A stretch of 64,000 nucleotides of DNA from Paenibacillus sp. FSL H7-0326 (GTDB lineage Bacteria > Bacillota > Bacilli > Paenibacillales > Paenibacillaceae): the NCBI RefSeq assembly GCF_001955535.1, contig NZ_MPVN01000002.1, positions 62,001 through 126,000 of the forward strand, in the 5' to 3' direction. Numbering within the stretch: the stretch's first letter is position 1; each line of letters starts with the position of its first letter. Made by a program: the position numbers and the translations under genes. Shown here one piece after another: positions 51,735 through 60,925 of the stretch. A model generated the notes under the pieces. The model was not told where the DNA came from. It saw only the letters and a program-made list of their open reading frames with translations, and did no database searches.

Positions 51735-51887
51735 TGAACTTCCAATAATTTTCACGCTTATTCGTCGGCAATCGACTCAAACAGTATGAATTCGACAAAG
51801 TTAAAGACGACATTATGCTGACAGTGCTATAATGCTTGTGTAATAAGGCCGTTTATATTCAGGCCGCCACGAGGAGAGCGATTTGAA

Positions 51888-53060
51888 TTGAGCAAACAAA
51901 CCATTAATCAAACCATTGATCAATATAGTTCCCGTTTCAAAGAGATTTCATTATATATTGGTCAGAACCCGGAGCTCGGTAACGAGGAATTTCTTGCATC
52001 CGCAAGACTTAAGGAAGAACTTATTTTCCATGGCTTTGAAGTCGAAGCACCTGTGCTTGGCCTTTCGACCGCATTTATCGGTACTTACAGCGCTGCTAAG
52101 CCCGGACCGCGAATTGCACTGCTGTGTGAATACGATGCCCTTCCTGAACTAGGGCATGCCTGCGGCCACCACTTAATCTGTATGATGAGCTTAGGCGCTG
52201 CAGTTGGTCTCAAATCCGTCATTGATGAGATCGGGGGATCCATCAAAGTATTCGGAACCCCTGCGGAGGAAACCAAAGGAGCCAAGGTACCCATGGCTGC
52301 TGCCGGATTATTTGATGACTGTGATATTGCCATGATGACGCATCCGTTCTATGCATATGAGAAATCAGGTACTTCCCTGGCCATGGATGCTATTCAATTT
52401 GAGTTCTTTGGTAAATCCTCACATGCAGCCGCAAGCCCCCATGAAGGGATTAACGCACTTGATGCCGTTATTCAAACGTTTAACGGAATTAATGCCTTCC
52501 GTCAGCAAGTGAAGAGCACGGTTCGCATCCATGGCATTATTAACCATGGCGGTGAAGCTGCCAATATTATTCCGGATTACGCCTCAGCCCAGTTTTATGT
52601 CCGGGCATCTACACGTAAAGAGCTTGAAGTGCTGACAGAACGTGTCATTAAAATTGCAGAAGGAAGTGCTCTTCAAACCGGCTGTACTTTGAAGACCTCC
52701 AATTATGAAACTTCATATGACGAGATGAACACAAATGAGATTTTGTCTGATGTCTTTAGCGCCAACTTAATAGAGCTTGGTATTAGCGAGGACGAGATCA
52801 GCACCGGAAACGATCACGGCTCCATGGATATGGGCAATGTATCTTTGAAAATTCCTGCCATCCATCCATACATTAAAATTATTGAGGAGAAGCATGCGCT
52901 TCATTCAAAAGAATTTAGAGATTTGGCTATGGAGGAACGAGCACTCTCAGGCATGCTTCTGGCTGCAAAGGCTCTCGGAAACACGGCGTATGATGTCATC
53001 ACACAACCAGAACTGCTTACCCGCATTAAAACAGCCCACCGTGCAGTAAATAACATTTAA
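51888..53060 (+). CDS. M20-family amidohydrolase/peptidase
   Basis: A 390-residue dinuclear-metal hydrolase of the M20D (amidohydrolase/aminoacylase-like) group. The metal and catalytic motifs are LLCEYDALPELGHACGHH (Asp, His) near residue 85-100 and GTPAEETKGAK (catalytic Glu pair) near 125; SSHAAASPHEGINALDA marks the dimerisation domain around 190, and NDHGSMDMGNVS carries the C-terminal metal ligand. It resembles p-aminobenzoyl-glutamate or N-acyl-amino acid hydrolases. Start is TTG; GAGGAG is about 12 bases upstream. Divergent from the amino acid importer, with which it may share physiology. Substrate uncertain. Confidence 0.88.
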   Translation: MSKQTINQTIDQYSSRFKEISLYIGQNPELGNEEFLASARLKEELIFHGFEVEAPVLGLSTAFIGTYSAAKPGPRIALLCEYDALPELGHACGHHLICMMSLGAAVGLKSVIDEIGGSIKVFGTPAEETKGAKVPMAAAGLFDDCDIAMMTHPFYAYEKSGTSLAMDAIQFEFFGKSSHAAASPHEGINALDAVIQTFNGINAFRQQVKSTVRIHGIINHGGEAANIIPDYASAQFYVRASTRKELEVLTERVIKIAEGSALQTGCTLKTSNYETSYDEMNTNEILSDVFSANLIELGISEDEISTGNDHGSMDMGNVSLKIPAIHPYIKIIEEKHALHSKEFRDLAMEERALSGMLLAAKALGNTAYDVITQPELLTRIKTAHRAVNNI

Positions 53061-53104
53061 ATGAAATGGATTCAAATAACATATATTAATTCCCCTCAAA
53101 AGAA

Positions 53105-53140
53105 AAAGAGTACCGAGTGTAATTTCTCGGTACCCTTTTT
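53105..53140. terminator. Terminator between M20 peptidase and glgA
   Basis: Stem GTACCGAG/CTCGGTAC with an eight-base loop and T-runs on both sides (CCTTTTT on the plus strand, CTCTTTTT on the minus strand). Confidence 0.8.
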
Positions 53141-53225
53141 ATTATGAAGCGAATAAGTTAAACCCTTATTCTACCCACGAGCTCAAGCTAGAATCGCTAA
53201 GTAGTTAAGTCTGATGTAAATCACC

Positions 53226-54656
53226 TCATCGCAGCCTATCGTATATATCCATATAGGCTTCTGCCGATACTTCCCAGCTGTAATCTCCGTTCATCGCATT
53301 GGACATGATCTTCTCCCAATGATCCTTTCGATCATAGAACTGCATTGCTCTTCTAATTGTAAACAGCATGTCATGTGCGTTGTAATTGGTGAAAGTAAAG
53401 CCTGTTCCTTCTCCTGTAAACTCGTTGTATGCCTGTACCGTATCATTCAGTCCGCCTGTCTCACGTACAATCGGGATGCTTCCATACTGCAATGCGAGCA
53501 GTTGGCTGATTCCGCAAGGCTCAAACATGGAAGGCATCAGAAAAAGATCACTGCCGGCATAGAATCTTCTGGATAAGCCTTCATTGAACCTTATTTGCGC
53601 TGACATCTTCTCAGGATGACGAAGACCTGCCTCATTGAACCAGTGCTCGTATGCATGTTCACCTGTACCCAGCAGAATAAACTGGACATCATCATAATAC
53701 AATAGTTCATCAAGTGTTCTGCATACCAGATCCAGACCCTTGGACTCTACAAGACGAGTAACCATTGCGATAACAGGAACCTCAGGTCGAACGGGCAATC
53801 CAAGCTCCTGCTGTAGAGCAGCCTTATTTTTTAGTTTTAAATCCATATCTGCTGAGGTATAAACCGCAGCAAGATCTCTATCGGTTTTAGGGTTATAACT
53901 GTCCGTATCAATCCCATTAACGATTCCCGACAGCTTGTTGCCAAGCGATCGGAGCAGTCCATCAAGACCGTAGCCGTAGTGAGCTGTCTTAATCTCCTCA
54001 GCATAAGTCGGACTAACCGTGGTCACATGATCGGAGTACACTAAACCGGCCTTCATAAAGTTAAGATTACCGTAGTACTCTACACCATCCATTGTAAAAT
54101 ACTGATCATGTAAATTTAATAAGTCATGATGTACCTCATACGGGAATATACCTTGATACAACAGATTATGAATCGTAAACACCGTTCTAATCGACTGATA
54201 TTCAGGGAGATGATCATAATGCGCCTTTTTGATTAGCGGAATCATTCCTGTATGCCAGTCATGACAATGAATGACATCCGGCTCGAAATCCAGATATGGT
54301 ATTACTTCCAGAACTGCACGATTATAGAAGGCGAATCGTTCACCATCATCCATATAACCGTATATTCCATCTCTGCCGAAGTAATATTCATTATCAAGGA
54401 AATAGAATGTAACGCCGTTATGAACGAGACGCTCTACTCCGCAATACTGCTTGCGCCAGCCGACGTATACATCGGCCACCGTTACAGGCTCCATCTTCTC
54501 ACGGTAACGGTCATTGATGCCTTTATATTTGGGTAACACAACTCGAACATCAACCCCATTTTTACGCAATGCCTGAGGCAATGCGCCGATGACATCGGCC
54601 AGTCCTCCCGTTTTGATGAATGGATGCCCTTCTGCTGCGGCGAATAGTACATTCAT
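53226..54656 (-). CDS. glgA: Glycogen synthase
   Basis: GT5-family bacterial glycogen synthase that extends alpha-1,4-glucan with ADP-glucose. The 476-residue protein begins with the ADP-binding FAAAEGHPFIKTGGLADV motif (KxGGL near residue 15), has HCHDWHTGMIPL near 125, VSPTYAEEI near 205 and the C-terminal catalytic-Glu region PSMFEPCGISQLLALQYGS near 375. ATG follows AAGGAGG at nine bases. It is downstream of glgB by about 55 bases in the same operon. Length and motifs are standard. Confidence 0.95.
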   Translation of the reverse strand: MNVLFAAAEGHPFIKTGGLADVIGALPQALRKNGVDVRVVLPKYKGINDRYREKMEPVTVADVYVGWRKQYCGVERLVHNGVTFYFLDNEYYFGRDGIYGYMDDGERFAFYNRAVLEVIPYLDFEPDVIHCHDWHTGMIPLIKKAHYDHLPEYQSIRTVFTIHNLLYQGIFPYEVHHDLLNLHDQYFTMDGVEYYGNLNFMKAGLVYSDHVTTVSPTYAEEIKTAHYGYGLDGLLRSLGNKLSGIVNGIDTDSYNPKTDRDLAAVYTSADMDLKLKNKAALQQELGLPVRPEVPVIAMVTRLVESKGLDLVCRTLDELLYYDDVQFILLGTGEHAYEHWFNEAGLRHPEKMSAQIRFNEGLSRRFYAGSDLFLMPSMFEPCGISQLLALQYGSIPIVRETGGLNDTVQAYNEFTGEGTGFTFTNYNAHDMLFTIRRAMQFYDRKDHWEKIMSNAMNGDYSWEVSAEAYMDIYDRLR

Positions 54657-54710
54657 TAGTGCTTCCTCCTTGATCGATGCTTTCGCTCTACATATATACT
54701 GCTGGTGTGT

Positions 54711-56780
54711 TTATACAATCGGGACATCCTGCAGTGCTTTCTTAGTTTGTCGTTTTTTGGGCTTGACAGCTTTTTTCTTATCCTGTGCAGTCTCACTTTT
54801 GAGATCCACAGGCTTAGCGTCCGCTTTTACTCTGCCACGGGTTGTCTTCTTCAAAATAACAACACTGAGTGGCGGAAGAGTGAGAACCAGACTGTTCTGC
54901 TGTCCATGCCAGGAAGTTTTCTCTGTGCGGATCTCGTTATTTACATGCTGCCCTTCTCCGCCGAATTCTTTATAGTCACTATTAAAAATTTCTGTATATG
55001 AACCAGGTCTTGCAATTCCAATGCGATAATTCTGTCTAGCCACAGGCTGAAGATTAATGACTACGATCAGTGTGTCACCTGGCTTCTTGCCTTTTCTGAG
55101 ATAGGAAATAACACTTTGTGAGTGATCATCTGCTGATATCCATTCATAGCCTTCACCCGAGTGATCCAGTTCCCATAGTCCTTTTTCACGAATATACAGT
55201 TCATTCAGCGCCTTAGAATAGGCATGGAGCTTACGATGACTCTCATAATCCAGCAAGAACCAATCTAGGGGCTCTTCGTCCTTCCATTCGATAAACTGAC
55301 CGAATTCCCCTCCCATAAAGAGCAGCTTTTTGCCAGGAAAGGTCATGAAATAACCGAGGAGCGTACGAAGACCTGCGAATTTCTGCTCATAACTGCCTGG
55401 CATCTTGTCCAGCAGCGACTTCTTCCCATGCACCACCTCATCATGTGAAAGAGGTAGCAGGTGGTTGTCCGCCTGTGCATATACGACAGGAAAGGTCAGC
55501 AAATTGTGTTTATTCGGCCGATCATGGAAATCCGTTTTGAAATACTCCAATGTATCGTTCATCCAGCCCATATTCCATTTGTAGTTAAAACCGAGTCCGT
55601 CCGCGAATACAGGGCTTGTCACGCCAGGCCATGCACTTGATTCTTCAGCCATCATCAACGCATTAGGATAATAGCGGTAGATCGTCGTGTTTAACTGTTT
55701 AATAAAATCAATGGCATCCAAATTTTGGACACCGCCAAACTCATTAAGAGCGTATTGACCTTCATTTTTTTCAAAATCCAGCCTTAGCATACTGGTAACC
55801 GCATCAATACGCAGTCCATCTATATGATATTTCTCCATCCAGTAAATGGCGTTAGAGATCAGAAACGATCTCACCTCAGGCTTTGAATAATCGAAGCTCA
55901 GCGTACCCCATCCCGGCTTATCGGATTTGAGCGGATCCGCGTATTCGTAGAGCGGTGTACCGTCAAACATGCGAAGTCCGTGCGCATCTCTGGCAAAATG
56001 AGCGGGTACCCAGTCTAAAATAACGCCTATCCCTGCTTGATGAAGCTGATCAATCAGAAACATCAAATCTTTAGGAGTACCATACCTGCTGGTTGGGGCA
56101 AAATAACCTGTATTCTGATATCCCCAGGACAGATCGTAAGGATGTTCACTCAGCGGCATGAACTCGACATGAGTATAGGACATTTCATGAAGATAAGGAA
56201 TGAGCAGCTCCGCCATTTCACGGTATGTATAAAAGCTCATGTCATCCTTTTGCTTCCATGTTCCAAAATGCATTTCATATATATGGAGCGGTTTATTATA
56301 AGGCTCCTTCTGTTTGCGACGCCAAGCCGCATCATGCCATACATATCCTTCGATATCCGCTGTTATCGATGCCGTTGCCGGTCTTACTTCTGCATGGAAG
56401 GCATAGGGATCTGCACGGAGCAAGGATTCACCTTGGGGAGAAATAATATGATATTTGTAAAAAATTCCTTCTTTTATTTCAGGAAAAAAACGAGTCCAAA
56501 GCCCCGAATCGGGTATCTTATATAAGAGATCAGACTCGTCAAGGCCATGATAACCGTTCCGATCGTGAGCAAGACCCACTTTTATCGCGTTGGGAGCCCA
56601 TACCGTAAATCGGTAACCCTTAACTCCGTCTTCCACAACGGGGTGTGCCCCCAGAAAGTGATGACTGAAATGAGACGTCCCTTCATGAAAATAATAAATA
56701 TCTTTAGAAGTGATGGATTGTTCCAACCATTTGTTCTCGATCAAAAGATCACCTGCTTTTTTAATTAGAATTTCAAACAC
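54711..56780 (-). CDS. glgB: 1,4-alpha-glucan branching enzyme
   Basis: GH13 branching enzyme that makes alpha-1,6 branches in glycogen. The 689-residue protein has an N-terminal CBM48-like domain (TVWAPNAIKVGL) and GH13 motifs ILDWVPAHF, the nucleophile Asp in GLRIDAVTSML near 310, the acid Glu in MAEESSAWPGV near 355 and LSHDEVVHG near 425. After the normal end it carries about 45 additional residues that are strongly Lys/Arg/Thr-rich (for example DKKKAVKPKKRQTKKAL), not usual for the family. The start is uncertain: a GTG with GGGG upstream, or a TTG 36 bases later. Divergent from glgC. Confidence 0.94.
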   Translation of the reverse strand: MFEILIKKAGDLLIENKWLEQSITSKDIYYFHEGTSHFSHHFLGAHPVVEDGVKGYRFTVWAPNAIKVGLAHDRNGYHGLDESDLLYKIPDSGLWTRFFPEIKEGIFYKYHIISPQGESLLRADPYAFHAEVRPATASITADIEGYVWHDAAWRRKQKEPYNKPLHIYEMHFGTWKQKDDMSFYTYREMAELLIPYLHEMSYTHVEFMPLSEHPYDLSWGYQNTGYFAPTSRYGTPKDLMFLIDQLHQAGIGVILDWVPAHFARDAHGLRMFDGTPLYEYADPLKSDKPGWGTLSFDYSKPEVRSFLISNAIYWMEKYHIDGLRIDAVTSMLRLDFEKNEGQYALNEFGGVQNLDAIDFIKQLNTTIYRYYPNALMMAEESSAWPGVTSPVFADGLGFNYKWNMGWMNDTLEYFKTDFHDRPNKHNLLTFPVVYAQADNHLLPLSHDEVVHGKKSLLDKMPGSYEQKFAGLRTLLGYFMTFPGKKLLFMGGEFGQFIEWKDEEPLDWFLLDYESHRKLHAYSKALNELYIREKGLWELDHSGEGYEWISADDHSQSVISYLRKGKKPGDTLIVVINLQPVARQNYRIGIARPGSYTEIFNSDYKEFGGEGQHVNNEIRTEKTSWHGQQNSLVLTLPPLSVVILKKTTRGRVKADAKPVDLKSETAQDKKKAVKPKKRQTKKALQDVPIV

Positions 56781-56937
56781 ATTATTACCCCATTTTCACC
56801 AATTTGAATAGCAAAAATAGCTCAAAAAACATTTTTTTATTTATTTCTCAAGTTTTCTGAAAATGTTGTTTCACGGATGAAGGTCGCCGTTTAATAATAT
56901 CTCAACGTCAACATTAACATTCGGGAGGGAAAACGAA

Positions 56938-58161
56938 ATGGCTAAGAAAGATTGCATCGCCATGTTGCTCGCAGGAGGAGAAGGAAAGCGCCTTGCGCCT
57001 TTGACATCGAGCATTGCTAAACCTGCTGTTCACTTTGGTGGAAATTATCGAATTATCGATTTTCCTCTCAGCAACTGTGTAAATTCAGGAATCGATACAG
57101 TAGGAGTATTAACACAATATGAGGCTGAATCACTGCATCAGCATATTGGTGAGGGTGAGCCTTGGAGACTGAACCAATCAGGCGAAAACGGCATATCACT
57201 CCTTCCATCATGGAATATCGGTTGTGAAGAAGGATATTGCGGAACTGCTGATGCTATATATAAAAATATGGAATTTATCGACCAACATGATCCAGAGGAC
57301 GTACTTATTCTCTCCGGAGATCACATTTATCAAATGGATTATCGTGAGCTGCTTCAATACCACACCAACAAAGGTGCTAAGGCTACAATCGCTGTTATTG
57401 AAGTGCCATGGAATGAGGCGCATCGCTTTGGTGTGATGGGTGCGGATGAAGACATGCGTGTTACCGAGTTCGTTGAGAAGCCAGCAAAACCAGAGAGTAA
57501 CCTAGCTTCAATGGGTATTTATGTATTTAAGTGGAGCTACTTGAAGGAGCATTTGCTTCGCGATGCAGCCATTCAGGAATCTGGGCATGACTTTGGTAAA
57601 GACCTGATTCCCGCTATGCTTACAAGCGAAGATCCGCTATATGTATACAACTTCAACGGGTACTGGAAAGATGTTGGCACCGTTCAATCACTGTGGGATG
57701 CCCATATGGACCTCTTGAACGGAATAACCTTAAACAAGGAAACTGAACAAACATGGCCGATGTTTACCCGCCAATGGCGTACCAAACCAAGTGCCCATAA
57801 ACCGAGAACAAGCAGCTTCGACACTTGTATGGTTCATGATTCATGCGCCATTGAAGGTAATGCAGACCGTTCGGTCATCTTCTACGGTGTCGAGATTGGT
57901 AAATCCAGTTCCATTAAAGACAGTGTAGTGATGCCGAATGCGAAGATTGGTCGTAATGTAACGATCGAGCACGCGATTATTGGCGAAGGTGCCATTATAA
58001 GAGATGGCGCAGTCATCAAAGGCAAAGTGGACGAAATCGTGGTCATTGGACCTTATGAGACCGTCGTTTCTAAGCCTGCGGTACGTACTCAGCCTAATCG
58101 TCTGCTCAAAGAAGTATATGAAAAAACAGGCCGCCTTCGTGCGGAAGGCTTATCCTCATAA
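56938..58161 (+). CDS. glgC: Glucose-1-phosphate adenylyltransferase
   Basis: Makes ADP-glucose, the rate-controlling step of glycogen synthesis. The 407-residue protein has the nucleotidyl-transferase start [34 protein letters not shown] (substrate site), [20 protein letters not shown] and [15 protein letters not shown]; the C-terminal third is a left-handed beta helix ([19 protein letters not shown]). ATG follows GGGAGGG at good spacing. It is transcribed away from glgB-glgA. No glgD homologue is seen beside it, so it may act as a homotetramer, although a GlgD elsewhere is possible. Confidence 0.95.
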   Translation: MAKKDCIAMLLAGGEGKRLAPLTSSIAKPAVHFGGNYRIIDFPLSNCVNSGIDTVGVLTQYEAESLHQHIGEGEPWRLNQSGENGISLLPSWNIGCEEGYCGTADAIYKNMEFIDQHDPEDVLILSGDHIYQMDYRELLQYHTNKGAKATIAVIEVPWNEAHRFGVMGADEDMRVTEFVEKPAKPESNLASMGIYVFKWSYLKEHLLRDAAIQESGHDFGKDLIPAMLTSEDPLYVYNFNGYWKDVGTVQSLWDAHMDLLNGITLNKETEQTWPMFTRQWRTKPSAHKPRTSSFDTCMVHDSCAIEGNADRSVIFYGVEIGKSSSIKDSVVMPNAKIGRNVTIEHAIIGEGAIIRDGAVIKGKVDEIVVIGPYETVVSKPAVRTQPNRLLKEVYEKTGRLRAEGLSS

Positions 58162-58174
58162 TAACATTTTCAAA

Positions 58175-58212
58175 TGAAAAGAGCACCCCTCTTATAGGAG
58201 TGCTCTTTTCAC
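58175..58212. terminator. Terminator between glgC and the GNAT gene
   Basis: Stem AAAAGAGCACCCCT/AGGAGTGCTCTTTT with a six-base loop, T-rich on both strands. Confidence 0.85.
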
Positions 58213-58242
58213 TTTTTATAATACCCGCGCTTACTTACGTTC

Positions 58243-58770
58243 TTAACGTTCGTACAAATTAACGACCCGGACCCCCATATCCGTTACACCTTGATGCTTG
58301 AACCCAAGACCTTGGTAAAATGCGTTCAGCTTAGGACTGTGCGTAATACAATCCAGCCTTAGTGCCTTCTTACCTTGGGAGAGGACAATCTCTTCTGCCG
58401 CTTCAAGCAGCCACTCACTAATTCCACGTTTCCGGAACGCTTGGCGAACCGTTAGTCGATGCAGATAGCCGTATTGACCATCATTAAGCGGGCCCCAATA
58501 CGATGGATCACTGCCTTGCAGCGTGAACATACCGACTGGTTCTTGATTCAGATAAGCGGCATATACTTCACGGTCATCAAAATAGGAGCGGACAGATTCC
58601 GGGGTAAACATGTCCGGTGTCCAATGCTTCAATTCGCTTGCGACCATCCATTCCGCTGCTTCCTTCAATAGAAATACAATATCATTCGTTTCATCAGGGG
58701 TGGCTTTAACGAGTACAAGCATGCCCTCTTGTTCTTCTCTTTGCTTAATGAGCTCCAGATTGTCTAACAC
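58243..58770 (-). CDS. GNAT-family acetyltransferase, end of the two-component operon
   Basis: A 175-residue GNAT acyltransferase: LVLVKATPDETNDIVFLL opens the fold, LHRLTVRQAFRKRGISEWLL near residue 105 is the acetyl-CoA motif A, and KALRLDCITHSPKLNAFY with GLGFKHQG is motif B. I chose a GTG start because GGGGAG lies eight bases upstream and the distance to the kinase stop is then 26 bases; a TTG 18 bases earlier is less supported. Last gene of the operon that includes the kinase, regulator, lipoprotein and ATPase. A regulatory or resistance modification is possible; substrate unknown. Confidence 0.85.
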   Translation of the reverse strand: MLDNLELIKQREEQEGMLVLVKATPDETNDIVFLLKEAAEWMVASELKHWTPDMFTPESVRSYFDDREVYAAYLNQEPVGMFTLQGSDPSYWGPLNDGQYGYLHRLTVRQAFRKRGISEWLLEAAEEIVLSQGKKALRLDCITHSPKLNAFYQGLGFKHQGVTDMGVRVVNLYER

Positions 58771-58796
58771 GATCTCTCTCCCCTTCAATAACCATT

Positions 58797-60230
58797 TTAT
58801 GCTTCAATGGTTCCTTGCTGATCCTGCTCTTCATGAGACTCTTCCTGCAAGGCAGGCAAGCGAACCGTTACTGTCGTCCCGTTGCCGAGTTCACTTTGCA
58901 TGTTCATGGTGCCCCCATGAAGCTCGATGAGCTGCTGGCTGATAGCAAGTCCAAGACCCGTACCTCCATGCTGGTGATCCACTTGATAGAAGCGGTCTTT
59001 TACTCTTGCTAAGTGTTCTTCACTGATGCCGATCCCCGTATCCTGAACCGACACGATGATGAACTCATCTTCCCGTTGAAGTGTAATGTGGATCCAAGAA
59101 TTCATGTGCGAGAACTTGATTGCATTGTCAATGACATTCAGAAATACCTGCTTCAAACGATTGCCATCGCCAAGAATAAGATATTCCTCTTCCTCAGCGT
59201 CCATCTTCAGCTGGATTTGCTTCTGCTCTGCCTTGGCCCATACATTCAGCATCACTTCCTGCATGATTTCACGTACACTAACCGGACCTTTAACCATTTT
59301 CATTTCGTTTTGCTGCAGTTTGGAGAAATCAAGCAGTTCCTCTACAAGCCCGATTAATCGATTCGTTTCATTCGATATAATCTTTAGACCCATCCGCGTC
59401 TCATCAGGATCATAACCTCCGGATTCAAGCGTTTCGTTCCAGCCTTTGATGCTGGTAAGCGGCGTCCTGAGCTCATGAGAGATCGACGAGATAAAATCAT
59501 CCTTGACCTGGTTACTGCGCACAATTTCTTGAGCCATATAATTCAGCGTAGAGGCCAGCTCTCCAATCTCATACTTGTAATCCCCTTCAATCCGAACATC
59601 AAACCGGCCCTTTGCCATTTCAGCGGAGACTCCTGTAATAATGTTGATGGGCCTTACAATGGAATTGGCGAGCCCGATACTAATCGTAAAGACAAGCACG
59701 AGGACACCAACGACAATCAGACTGGACCAGATAAGGATATCAATTAGTGCTTCATTGACACGCTCCATGCTTGTTACGTAACGGGCGATGTACACATTAT
59801 CATTACCGTAGTCGATCTTCGTCGACACGGCCATTACAGACTCACCCGTTACGGAGTCTTTCCCGATCCAGCGCCCTGTGCTTCCCTTCAGTGCCTGAGG
59901 TATATCACTTGTCTGAATCGTCCGGTCGGACTCGAAGCCTGAGGACAAGGCAAGTACATTTCCTTCTGTATCCAATATCTCAAGTGAGGTGTTGTCCAGC
60001 TTGAGATAGTACATCAGATTGGAAATAAACGAGCTTTCGTTGCTGCTGTCTATAAATGAAGAATTATAGTATCGGATTACATTTTTCGAATTGGATTCAA
60101 TGTAATTATAGATACTGTCATAATAATATTTCTGCATCGCAACCAGGAAAATAGATTCGATCAGCAATAGCGCAAGCAGAACGAGAATAAAATATTGCAG
60201 AACTATTTGCCTGCGTATGCCTTTCATCAT
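58797..60230 (-). CDS. Sensor histidine kinase
   Basis: A 477-residue membrane kinase with two membrane segments (about residues 12-33 and 165-190) enclosing an extracellular sensor of about 130 residues, then a HAMP region (about 185-240), the phospho-acceptor HisKA domain DDFISSISHELRTPLTSI near 245 and the ATPase domain with N box FLNVIDNAIKF, G1 DTGIGISEEH and G2 GGTGLGLAISQQ. The ATG overlaps the response regulator stop as ATGA, and ATGATG gives two possible starts. Its partner is the regulator encoded just upstream. No named ortholog is claimed. Confidence 0.92.
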   Translation of the reverse strand: MMKGIRRQIVLQYFILVLLALLLIESIFLVAMQKYYYDSIYNYIESNSKNVIRYYNSSFIDSSNESSFISNLMYYLKLDNTSLEILDTEGNVLALSSGFESDRTIQTSDIPQALKGSTGRWIGKDSVTGESVMAVSTKIDYGNDNVYIARYVTSMERVNEALIDILIWSSLIVVGVLVLVFTISIGLANSIVRPINIITGVSAEMAKGRFDVRIEGDYKYEIGELASTLNYMAQEIVRSNQVKDDFISSISHELRTPLTSIKGWNETLESGGYDPDETRMGLKIISNETNRLIGLVEELLDFSKLQQNEMKMVKGPVSVREIMQEVMLNVWAKAEQKQIQLKMDAEEEEYLILGDGNRLKQVFLNVIDNAIKFSHMNSWIHITLQREDEFIIVSVQDTGIGISEEHLARVKDRFYQVDHQHGGTGLGLAISQQLIELHGGTMNMQSELGNGTTVTVRLPALQEESHEEQDQQGTIEA

Positions 60231-60925
60231 TGAGCTCTACCCTTCCACTTGTAGCCATGCCCCCAAACCGTTTGCAAGTATTCCGGCTCTGAAGGGTTGT
60301 CTTCAATTTTTTGCCGCAGACGCCGAATGTTCACGTCCACGATTTTGGGATCTCCCATATATTCTTTGCCCCAGACATGATCTAGAAGCACATCACGACT
60401 AAGCGGTGTATTTTCTTTCTCCAGGAAGAATTGCACCAGTGAAAATTCGGTTGGTGTAAGTTCAATTGCTTGACCGTTTCTTTTGAACAGCTTAGAAATA
60501 AGATCTAATGAGAACGGACCTGATTCAAATGTGACCTTGGCAGCTGTTTCACGGTGAACGTTCACTCTCCGGAGCAGTGACTGAATCCGTGCAATAAGCT
60601 CAGTAGGACTAAATGGCTTGCTGACATGATCATCCGCTCCAACGGATAACGCATAGACTTTATCTTGCTCCTGCACCTTAGCTGTCAAGAAGATGATCCC
60701 GATGCGTTCGTTTGTTTCCCGAATTCTGCGGCAGACTTCAAAGCCATCTATTCCAGGAACCATGACGTCCAGAAGCGCAATATCGATATCATTTACAGAG
60801 TTGATAATTCTCATGGCCTCCATGCCGTCTCCTGCTTCAAGCACTTCAAAGCCGTTTCGCTTCAAGTTCAACACGATAAAACTGCGGATCGATTCCTCAT
60901 CTTCCATAATCAATACTTTACTCAT
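60227..60925 (-). CDS. OmpR-family response regulator
   Basis: A 232-residue DNA-binding regulator. The receiver domain (about 1-115) has the acidic pair in LIMEDEESI, the phospho-acceptor Asp in IALLDVMVPGIDGFEV near residue 54, conserved Thr in IIFLTAKV and Lys in DHVSKPFSPTEL. The winged-helix output domain (about 135-228) has LTPTEFSLVQFFLEKENTPLSR with VDVNIRRLRQKIEDNP. Begins directly after the lipoprotein stop and overlaps the kinase. It probably controls its own operon, but no binding site was identified. Confidence 0.94.
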   Translation of the reverse strand: MSKVLIMEDEESIRSFIVLNLKRNGFEVLEAGDGMEAMRIINSVNDIDIALLDVMVPGIDGFEVCRRIRETNERIGIIFLTAKVQEQDKVYALSVGADDHVSKPFSPTELIARIQSLLRRVNVHRETAAKVTFESGPFSLDLISKLFKRNGQAIELTPTEFSLVQFFLEKENTPLSRDVLLDHVWGKEYMGDPKIVDVNIRRLRQKIEDNPSEPEYLQTVWGHGYKWKGRAQ

